Source: Loripinus fragilis
Lineage: Eukaryota > Mollusca > Bivalvia > Lucinida > Lucinidae
DNA: 64,000 nucleotides
Assembly: GCA_964019695.1 (NCBI GenBank)
Contig: OZ026531.1
Location: forward strand, 6,023,701 to 6,087,700
Direction of reading: 5' to 3'
Position numbers and translations under genes: made by a program. Shown piece by piece: positions 56,170-64,000 of this stretch. The first letter of the stretch is position 1. Each line of letters starts with the position of its first letter. The notes beneath the pieces were generated by a model. The model was not told the origin of the DNA. It did not search any database and saw only the letters and a list, made by a program, of their open reading frames with translations.

Positions 56170-56335
56170 GTCAATCCAGGATTTCTGGAAAGGGGGTTAA
56201 GATGTATTAAGGAAGGTTCTATTTGCTGATTTTACTTCAGTTTTCTTTAATATCCACATGAAAGTGAAATAATTTGGTCTCAAAAAGGGGTTCAAGTGAG
56301 TCCCCTGAACCACCTCCGGGTTTGCCACTGAAGGG
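56170..56335. mobile_element. MITE (TTCTGGAAAGGGGGTT ends)
   Basis: GGATTTCTGGAAAGGGGGTT, then CCACATGAAAGTGAAATAAT and TGAACCACCTCCGGGTTTGC. Rearranged and shortened relative to 33,965-34,165. Confidence 0.65.
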
Positions 56336-56390
56336 ACTGCAGGGTACAATTTTTACATAGACTTGTCCTAAAGGTAATTCAGAAACTTAC

Positions 56391-56500
56391 TTGAGTTCTG
56401 TATTCTGTGTCATTAATTCTTCCATCTTTTGCTTGTATTTTTCATCAACTTCTTGCACCTTCTGATCAAATTGTTCTTCAAATGCTAACAATCTTACTTT
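56391..56500 (-). CDS. Coiled-coil protein, internal exon
   Basis: A 110-nt minus-strand exon between GTTTTCATTTCAG and CAA|GTAAGT, starting in phase 0 and ending with two bases. It codes KVRLLAFEEQFDQKVQEVDE, then KYKQKMEELMTQNTEL(K). The heptads are regular and the composition (Glu, Lys, Gln) is typical of a two-stranded coiled coil. Phases match both neighbours. Confidence 0.88.
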
Positions 56501-57632
56501 CTGAAATGAAAACATTATTTGTTCATGGCTGTGAGGGCACAAATTGAAGAAAAAAAATGTGCTCAGAAACTGGTTTATATGATCCAAATTGAAAGATTTT
56601 TGAGTTCAATAAAGATGAATAAATTTAACTATTTGCAGAAAATTTGCTAAAAGTACTCAATGTGTTTTTCAAGTACATTCCTTCAAAGTCAAGAGCTATA
56701 CTGACTGACAAAAGAAGGCTACATACTTTCTGATTTTGTAGTACAGTGACGTCCCCTAACATTGCACGGCCCCTAGCACTGCACACTAGCCCAAGTGACT
56801 ATGCCACATTTAATAAGATCAAATAGTTTTTGTTATTTAATATCGGGTTGCTTTTGGAAAGAGAAAAACAGCAAAAAGTTTTCACTTGATGCTTTCACTG
56901 CTGAGCAGGGGTGGATTTTGGCAAAAATTGGAAAGTGAGGTTAAAATGCTTAAGTGCACAATATACGGGGCCTTCACCGTACTTATGAAAAGCTAATAAC
57001 ACGTTATATTTATAAGTGCAGTTAGTAGTTAGTGGTCAAGGTGATGTTTAGCATTGTTATTATTGCAGTTTATGCCTGATGTAGCATTTCTTTTGTCAGT
57101 CAGTATACATAAGCTTCAAGTGAGCATCAGCTTTACTTTGATTTATCTTGCAAATGGTTACATGTCATTCACAAAATAAAGAAAACTTGACAAAAAGTGT
57201 TACCCATATGTTTTTTAACAGTCAGCTTTTAGCTGCCTTCAACTGTTAAACAGAATTAAGGCTAATTTTGTTAGTTTGATGCTTCATCTCCCAATCAACA
57301 ATATTTCAGTCATGATATGATGTTTTCCTATTACAGTTGAAAACATCAGGACAAGCTATTTTGCTCAAGGAAATAACTCTGCACTCATGGTGGGATTCAA
57401 CCCCCAACCTCTTGGACACAAGTCAGACACTCTACCAACTTAGTTACAGTGGTCTCAAAGCCAAGCTTAAATTCACACCTAACACCTAAATGTTAAGATC
57501 ATTATGAAAACAATAGCTTTTTGAAAAGAAAAGAATGAGGTGGTGTAAAATTTGGACTCTATTTTCAAATTTCTTATAGATCTATGTAAGGGACACAATG
57601 ACAGTGTATTAGCATATCTTCTACAAACTTAC

Positions 57633-57722
57633 TGTATCTGTGAGGTTTCTAGTAACATTTGCCAGCTGTGAACAGGTCTCTTCATATCGCTTTTTCACTA
57701 TAGCTAATTCAGACTTGGTTTC
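57633..57722 (-). CDS. Coiled-coil protein, internal exon
   Basis: A 90-nt phase 0-0 minus-strand exon between AATATTTTACAG and ACA|GTAAGT. It codes ETKSELAIVKKRYEETCSQL, then ANVTRNLTDT. It joins KVRLLAFEEQ of the next exon in frame. Being symmetric it could be skipped. The remaining N-terminal part of the protein must be on exons further right. Confidence 0.85.
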
Positions 57723-58570
57723 CTGTAAAATATTAAGCTCAATAAGGCAAAATGAAAAATTATCCATCAGAGGAGATGGCAAAATCCCCCTGAACTAAAG
57801 GTAAATCACAAGCAGTTACAAACTTACAACCTAGTATACATAATATAAGACTGAGTGCCCACTGCACTCTGTAATAGTATTGAGAAACAAGTTTATTTTT
57901 GCCTCTTCATCAATTCAAAGGTGTTAAGTCAAAAAGTAATAGTCTGCAGCCTGTAATTTCTAAGACCCCTAGAAAATGGTTTTGATGGCATTTTTTGTTA
58001 ATGCTCGGCATCCATGCTAGAAATACTCTTTGGGGTATGACAAAGTGCCTCAGGGTGGATGCCACGTCTGAAACTTCGAATTAAGGTCACAGCAAGGTCA
58101 AAGGTCAAATAGGTGCATTTTTCTATTAGAATCGTCATTAGGTCTTTTTTACATTGCTATAGATGGTATCTAAATCATTCTAATTATGTTTAATATGTTG
58201 AAAACTAAAAGTCAGATATAGAAATGTTGAAAAGAATAGTTTGTAGAATATTATAGCTATTATGGGATAGAAAAATATACTTTCTGCACAAAAATCAGTG
58301 ATTTTGGAGTAGATTTTTCAGATTTACAGTCTTTTTTTTCAACGACATTTTCAATCATGCCTTTAATAGTTATAGACCACTCACAAGTAATGCTTCTACA
58401 TTTTATTATTTGATTGGTAATAGGGTCTGCAGTATATTTTAATGCTGTTTTATTTTGCCAAAAACACAATAAATGGGGGAAGGGGGGGAGGGGGGTAGCG
58501 TCTCAAAATTCTGGATACAGATTGGCTCTTGGTCATGTGAATGATATGAGGTGTCTGGAAAAAGTACATG
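57723..58570. other. Intron of the coiled-coil gene, nothing recognised
   Basis: AT-rich with a G-rich patch at 58,472-58,496. No exon with matching phase and splice signals was found. Confidence 0.5.
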
Positions 58571-58572
58571 CC

Positions 58573-58772
58573 TTTTTGTTTGTTTGATTAGATTCATTAC
58601 ATCCCATCAACAATCTTTCAGATATAAAGGGACGGGTCTACCTGGGTTGGACCAGTACTAAGCTAGGATAAATGTGTCTTGCTCAAGGACACAACGCAGT
58701 GACACCAGTGAGCCTCGAACGCGCGGCCCCTCGGTCTCGAGTTAAACACTCTACCACTGAGCCACTGCATCA
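58573..58772 (-). mobile_element. tRNA-derived SINE, reverse orientation
   Basis: Tail TTTGTTTGTTTGATTAGATT at the left; body ACCAGTACTAAGCTAGGATA; B box complement AGGCTCGAAC and A box complement CCACTGAGCCACTGC at the right. No clear target duplication. Confidence 0.88.
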
Positions 58773-59130
58773 ACAAACAACAGAAGAAGACCCCAATATG
58801 AAATTATGAAATACCACAGATATATTTATCAGTAACGATGCATCTTGATCGCTAATTTTGTGTGCTCTTTAGACATAAAGGCCCCACTATTCACGTATCG
58901 AGTTGATCAATCTGACCATGCCATTCTCAAATTTTTACAAAGGCCCCAAAAGGTTAATTCTTCAGAAAGTTCCTCTGAACATGACATGATGACAGAACAC
59001 TCATTTTAAGCCTATTACTAGAACTGCTTTATGCTGTCACAAAATTTCAAACGTAATGCTGATCTGGTGAAGACACCTGGTCACGCTAATCCATTGCAAG
59101 GCAAAAACCAAGAGCACGTTGAAAAGATCA

Positions 59131-59225
59131 TTCCTGAGAGAATGTTCTTGTTTCTTAGTCTCCTCTTTGAGATCATGGATATTTTGGCGGGTTTGATGGA
59201 GAACCTGTTGGAACCGTGATGCCAT
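59131..59225 (-). CDS. Possible upstream exon of the coiled-coil gene
   Basis: From an ATG at 59,223-59,225 the minus strand reads MASRFQQVLHQTRQNIHDLK, EETKKQEHSLRNDLFN, which is helical and of similar composition to the downstream exons. A GT after FN (AAC|GTGCTC) would keep phase 0 with ETKSELAIVK, but this donor is weak, and the ORF stays open for another 31 codons. It may instead belong to a repeat or another gene. Confidence 0.25.
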
Positions 59226-59249
59226 AATGCCTATAAAGACGTAATATAT

Positions 59250-59280
59250 GGTGTGTCAAACCCCAAAGCGTTTGACACCA
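59250..59280. repeat. Small hairpin GTGTCAAAC-GTTTGACAC
   Basis: Nine-bp arms with an eight-base loop lie just upstream of the possible minus-strand ATG. Confidence 0.8.
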
Positions 59281-59299
59281 AATCATATAGGTGAGGAGA

Positions 59300-60440
59300 G
59301 AGCTGGTTGATTTACTTTAATTGCCTTAATGATGTATTGTGACTGTTCGCTATATGTTATCTCTGTTTTCATCGCGGTGCCTTTGTTTTGCCTGCTATGT
59401 GTGATTGTGGTATTTCCTGATCATACTCACTTACTTTTGTTGCTTTTGGTCAAGCATTACACCAGGCAAACAAATTGGAGCACCTGGTGCAGCTGTTCAA
59501 TGCAGAAAGTCACGCTATTGGAATAAAGCCAGTCCATGGAATTGATGATGTGATTGCAAAATTTGTTTTTGACGACTGTGTCGAAAAGAAGGATATGAAT
59601 ATTTCCCTGATAATATCGACATAGAATGACTCATAAAATTTTCATGCGATAATATTGCTTTGCTAAAAGCAACATTGGCTAGCAATTTATTCAAATTACA
59701 ATGTACAGAGATCATGTCTTGGTAGCGCAGTTCTGACAACAGTTTGACAGTAAGCTTTGTACAACAGAACAACATACATGCAAAGCTTGACCAGGTGTTA
59801 AAGGCTGGAATGGGGTATATAAGGCAGAATAACCTTTAGTTTCATCATTTTCTTCATTGCTCTCAAGCTGTAAAAACCTACAGGAGCTTATCTCTAATTT
59901 GATTAGCTTCTGGCTACTACCTGGATTATAGTTGACAGCTCAGTGACCATGCTGTTTATCAGCCTAAGCAAGCCATTGGTCTAATGTAATCGGACAGTAG
60001 TTAAGCTCCACCTATTTATTGTCTCTTATTGAAGCCACTCCCCTGCCGGGGGGTACAGGATTCCTGCCTTTAACCCGTTTTCACAAGCTTGATAAAGCAA
60101 AACTTCAATCAAATGGAAGACTTATTCGCCGTTTTATAATAAAACAGTGTATGAAATAGAAAAAGATAGGTACAAATGTACGTAAGAAAACACATACATG
60201 TTTGTTCGCTTATACTGACTTGGCATTGGTGTTTTAACAGTTTTTTTCAGGTGACCAGAAAGTTCCAATCTGAGGTATAATAAATAAAGAAGTTCTGGGG
60301 AATTCTTACAATAGATCGAGACGGTCCTTTATACATTTTTGTATTTTGGTGTTTTCAACGCTGTTCATTAAATTCACATGTACAATATACATGTTGGAAG
60401 TAGTACCTGGAAGCTCAAACACTGGTACTGTCATAAGGTA
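59300..60440. other. No gene recognised
   Basis: A dispersed repeat piece (GTGTGATTGTGGTATTTCCT, GATCATACTCACTT) lies at 59,398-59,430. An 86-codon minus-strand ORF at 59,515-59,775 shows nothing recognisable. Confidence 0.5.
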
Positions 60441-60444
60441 GAGG

Positions 60445-61265
60445 CTTGTAACTTTGGGAAGTTAAAGAGTTTGTTTTTCCTGTATCATGCTGTATGGGTG
60501 CTGCGTTGAAAGAGAAAATGTAGATATTGATTTGGTACAATTCAATCTTTTCTTCTATGTGAGAAAAGGAATGTACCACCTATAAAGATACCTTTGAATT
60601 GCACTAAGAATTGTGTCACAAATTGATAAAATACCCCCAAAGACAACAGATTTTCATAAATGAGACACAGTGATCTATAAACAGTGTGTGACACTCTACA
60701 ACCCCAAGATGTATCCACACACTAAATTTGGGATTCCTACCGCCAATAATATAGGAGATGAGCCAGAGGTCAAGTTCAAAATGACCTTAACCAGTACCGG
60801 ACACTCTGGCACCCTAACATTTATCCACAATCTAAATTTGGGATTCCTACCTTAAAACAATACAAGATATATGCTCTAGACACGATTTTCCTAGAACTAG
60901 GGTCAGAGGACAAGGTCAAAATCACAGTAACCCCAGAAACAGTATGTGACACTCTGCGACCCCAAGGTGTATCCACACACTAAATTTGGGATTGCTGTCT
61001 CAAATTATATAACATATATGCTCCGGACACAATTCAAGTTCAGACGGACAGATTGCCAGCTGTGTGTCCGGCTTGCATGGAGCTGATCACCACGTGTGGC
61101 TGCAAAAATGTGCAGAACCGTCAGATGTAAATGTTGAAGGCTAATCAGATCTGTAGTGGGATGTGCCTATCTTACAGGACTACAAGTTGCCCTGCAGGCT
61201 TGCAACTTTGGGAAGTTAAAGAGTTTGATTTTTGCCTGTAACATGCTGTATGTGTGCTGAATATG
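60445..61265. repeat. Repeat cluster: long direct repeat pair and internal degenerate units
   Basis: CTTGTAACTTTGGGAAGTTA, AAGAGTTTG at 60,448-60,476 recurs at 61,199-61,228 with a similar following 35 bases. Between them three units share TGTGACACTCT..., CCACACACTAAATTTGGGAT (near 60,690, 60,800 and 60,945). Confidence 0.75.
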
Positions 61266-61439
61266 CTGAATCACAATCTTGTCTGTAGATACTTAGGTTA
61301 CCTGCAAATGTGAGTCTAAAATTAAATAGGCACATATTAGAAGCAAGGTGTATAGTAAATGAAGTCGTATACAAAATTGATACAATGTAGATGTTAATTA
61401 GAAGTGCCTTGAATAACTTTAAAATAAATATCAAATCTA

Positions 61440-61640
61440 TAGGGTCATGTTTCGTACAATTTACACATATAGTACTAGTCGGGACAATTTTTCATGGTGC
61501 CAAATTGTTCATTAGAATCCACAAACACCCCCATTCTTCTGAATTGCATGATAGGTAGCCATGGAAACCATTGTAATTTATATATTTCAAATGGCTTTAT
61601 TTTTATGACAATATTTTTGTCATTAAGGCGACCCCACTAA
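61440..61640. repeat. Left flank repeat of the reverse transcriptase
   Basis: GCCATGGAAACCAT, CTTTATTTTTATG and CACCCCCATTCTTC words recur in 63,400-64,000, so the reverse-transcriptase copy lies within or beside a family of about 170-200-bp repeats. Confidence 0.6.
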
Positions 61641-61650
61641 ACAAGTTGAC

Positions 61651-62622
61651 ATGAGAAAATGTCCTAGGGGTGCAATGAAGGTCTCTACTTATGATTTTTC
61701 TACTCTTTACACTACTTTACCTCATAACTTAATTAAAGATAAACTTATTGATCTTATTGAAAATACCTTCCAGAGAGAAAACTCTCCTTACCTTGCATGT
61801 AGTGACAGAAATGCATTCTTTACTTCAGAAAAACCTAAAAAATATCATGCATGGTCGTGTCAAAATGTATGTATTGCGCTGACCTTTTTGTTGGACAACA
61901 TTTTTATTCGATTTGGCACCAAGCTCTATAGACAAGTTGTTGGGATTCCTATGGGCACTAATTGTGCTCCCCTGGTTGCAGATTTATTCCTGTTTTGTTA
62001 TGAAAGGGACTTTATGATGTCTCTTTCTGATGATAAGCAGGCTGATGTTATTGATGCGTTTAACACTACTTCCAGATATTTGGACGATATTTTAAATATT
62101 AATAATGTTTATTTTGACAATATGGTTAGTCAAATATACCCTTCAGAGCTCCAACTTAATAAAGCCAATGCCTCTGATACCGAAGCCGCATTTTTAGACT
62201 TGCATTTGTCAATTTCTAATGATATTGTTTCTACCAAAATTTATGATAAACGTGACGACTTTGATTTTGAAATTGTCAATTTCCCATTTTTAGATGGTGA
62301 TGTTCCTCGTTCTACATCCTATGGAGTCTATATCTCTCAACTCATTCGTTTTGCTAGAGCATCTAGCTATGTTGCTGACTTCAACACTCGCAATAAATTG
62401 TTAACTCAGAAACTTCTTAAACAAGGCTATCGGTATCATAAACTTCGCAAAACATTTTCAAAATTTTATAGGCGATACTATGATTTGATTTCTAAATTCC
62501 AAGTTGGACTTAAATCTCTCTTGCGCCAAGGACTTTCGGAACCTGATTTCTATGGTGACTTGGTGTATAAGTTGAAGAAGATTGTTGATTCTAATAATTT
62601 TTCAGCGCAGTTCATTAAATAA
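61651..62622 (+). CDS. Penelope-like reverse transcriptase, 5'-truncated
   Basis: The ORF codes 323 residues. Reverse-transcriptase blocks in order: STYDFSTLYTTLPHNLIKDK at about residues 12-31 (first catalytic Asp), VVGIPMGTNCAPLVADLFLF at about 96-115, and SRYLDDILNI at about 142-151 with the catalytic DD pair (Y-L-D-D). FLDLHLSI follows, and then SYGVYISQLIRFARASSYV at about 229, a thumb-like block common in Penelope-like elements. The fingers part and any upstream domain are missing: an in-frame stop lies about 30 bases before the first ATG. No GIY-YIG endonuclease frame is seen after the stop. Family-level placement is from memory of motif shape; intact catalytic residues suggest a fairly young copy. 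Confidence 0.85.
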   Translation: MRKCPRGAMKVSTYDFSTLYTTLPHNLIKDKLIDLIENTFQRENSPYLACSDRNAFFTSEKPKKYHAWSCQNVCIALTFLLDNIFIRFGTKLYRQVVGIPMGTNCAPLVADLFLFCYERDFMMSLSDDKQADVIDAFNTTSRYLDDILNINNVYFDNMVSQIYPSELQLNKANASDTEAAFLDLHLSISNDIVSTKIYDKRDDFDFEIVNFPFLDGDVPRSTSYGVYISQLIRFARASSYVADFNTRNKLLTQKLLKQGYRYHKLRKTFSKFYRRYYDLISKFQVGLKSLLRQGLSEPDFYGDLVYKLKKIVDSNNFSAQFIK

Positions 62623-63380
62623 TTTCCCATTATAAAAAGATTGGCTATAACATTAATGTATTGCAACAGACTGCATGCTTGGTAGTCAACCCAATCACGG
62701 TTGGCAACTTTGCTTTCCTCTTTAATTGCACGCCGGTGGGTCGGACTTCAGACTCTATGATGGTTCCGACTTAAAGACTTATCTATTGATGAGATGGTAG
62801 GGGCCTGATGCTTTGGCTGTTTGTCGGGCCCACCGGGGTTTACCTGTTGGATTTCTTTTGCTCCGGTATTCAGTTTAATTTACTGTTGAGTCCTTATCCT
62901 TGCTTTATCTCCTTGTTATATCTTGATTTATATGTTTTAGGAGATGATGCATTGATAAGTTAGGGGTCTTTCATGCAAACCAAATATCTATGTGTCTTGA
63001 TCCACATCTGAATTAAGGGTGAGGTTGGCGCCGTTAAACCGGTTTAAGCCCTCCAGTAAAATATTTTACTGACCGTTCCAAGGCGGTACTTCTTTTGTGG
63101 ATCTTTTATGTTTTTGTTCTGTCTTGTGTTTGCTATGTTTTGTGCACGTCTGTTTATATGTGCTTTGTGGTCTCCTGCTGGGAAAGGGCTGACCTCTTGG
63201 CTCTCGTTTGTGGTGTCTTCTGTGAGTTTGTCACTTTCCCATTGGTATCCTGGGTCAGGTGTGGTACTTGATTGTATCGATTCCTGATCTTTGCACCATT
63301 ACTTACTCTTATTACCAGCTCCCCCTCCCCTCTTCCAAGGTTAATAGTTTTTATATGACTTTCCTTCATTTTATAAATTT
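62623..63380 (+). other. 3' flank of the reverse transcriptase with palindromes
   Basis: Probable 3' untranslated region of the element. It holds GCCGGTGGGTC and the distant mirror GGGCCCACCGG (62,751-62,838), the perfect 14-bp palindrome TTAAACCGGTTTAA (63,034-63,047) and a small stem ACCGTTCCAAGGCGGT (63,073-63,088). Its base composition (higher GC) differs from the flanks. No poly-A tail. Confidence 0.55.
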
Positions 63381-63384
63381 ACAC

Positions 63385-64000
63385 ATATAAATTTATGGAT
63401 ATGCAATTGAGACAATTTACAAATAGGACCTTTGGATGAATGAAATTGTCCAATTGTATCACTGATGACATAGCAATATGCATCAATGATGAAATGCAGA
63501 TGCAATCTGCTTATTTATGTTTTTAATGATTTTCCTTATTTTAACGTTTTTATTTATATTCATGAAAACGCAAAATATGTAGATTAGATAATTTGCATAT
63601 GCCACAAATTAATAAAAGGCCAATGTCTAAGCTTTAATTTGGTACCAATTTTAGTAGGCTGTGATAAGAAGCAACTGCGATATTATTGATTTTGTAGGGA
63701 CACCCCCATCCTAGAATCACATTTTAATATTTTCATAAATAGTTAGGAAAATTGGATAAATTAGATAATTTGCATAAGCGACAATGGATGAAAGGCCTCT
63801 GTATAAGTTTTAATTTGACACCATGTTTAGAAGTCTAGGACAAGTAGTTGATAAGATATGAGTAATTTTGTAGGTACATCACCATTCTTGAATAGCATTA
63901 TGGGTTGCCATGGAAACCATGCATTTTACCATAGCCCAGACAGTATCATTTTTCATAACTTTATTTTTCATTGAGGGGGTCTAAATGAACAATTTGGCAC
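63385..64000. repeat. Degenerate tandem repeats of about 170-200 bp
   Basis: Units share TAGATAATTTGCATA, AAAGGCC(A/T)(A/C)TGT, TTTTAATTTG and GTAGG(G/T)ACA(C/T)C(A/C)CCAT. Three units are seen, running off the window's end, and they resemble 61,440-61,640. Confidence 0.65.

Noticed and set aside
59515..59775. 86-codon minus-strand ORF as an N-terminal exon of the coiled-coil gene
   Set aside because: It shows no heptad pattern and no donor in the needed phase.
63465..63515. Hammerhead-like CTGATGA...GAAA at the flank of the reverse transcriptase
   Set aside because: The two core boxes are present, but the sequence between them does not form a proper stem II and the outer stems do not pair.

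Overview
The window reads as nuclear DNA from a mollusc, most likely a heterodont bivalve. It is AT-rich, has short spliced exons in a sea of introns, no operons, several copies of a tRNA-derived SINE, many short hairpin-type DNA transposons (MITEs), bivalve-style AGCTCACC elements and a Penelope-like reverse transcriptase fragment. The species assignment is inference from this repeat spectrum; no mitochondrial, rRNA or true tRNA gene is present to test it.

Left part (1-19,400), + strand: the 3' end of a spectraplakin (MACF1/dystonin/Shot family) gene. Six exons that join in frame, plus one candidate cassette exon, run from the second half of the microtubule-binding GAS2-related (GAR) domain to a Ser/Thr-Pro- and Arg-rich C-terminal tail and its stop codon at 18,985-18,987. 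The internal tail exons are all phase 1-1, so each can be skipped without breaking the frame. Introns hold SINEs, MITEs, an array of degenerate AGGTCA-rich repeats and a 1.7-kb Helitron-like AGCTCACC element.

Middle part (19,400-53,300): mostly non-coding. It contains three minisatellites: a 32-bp unit (25.55-26.04 kb), a 31-bp unit (28.84-31.16 kb) and a 46-bp unit (36.69-47.48 kb, split by an insertion). The insertion is a 2,717-bp element with 24/25-bp terminal inverted repeats and a 4-bp AGCT target duplication. It has no long ORF but carries seven copies of a 16-bp motif (GTTACACTCCTGACAT), and it is the least explained object in the window. Two candidate exons of an unidentified minus-strand gene lie at 32.2-34.75 kb.

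Right part (53,300-59,300), minus strand: the C-terminal four exons (possibly also a more upstream exon near 59.1-59.2 kb) of a coiled-coil protein that I could not name. Its exons join in phase into one continuous heptad-rich C-terminal region.

Far right (60,400-64,000): dispersed repeats flanking a 5'-truncated reverse-transcriptase ORF of 323 codons (61,651-62,622), with a structured 3' flank and no visible GIY-YIG endonuclease. The host genes do not form a pathway; their common context is a repeat-dense region with several layers of nested insertion.
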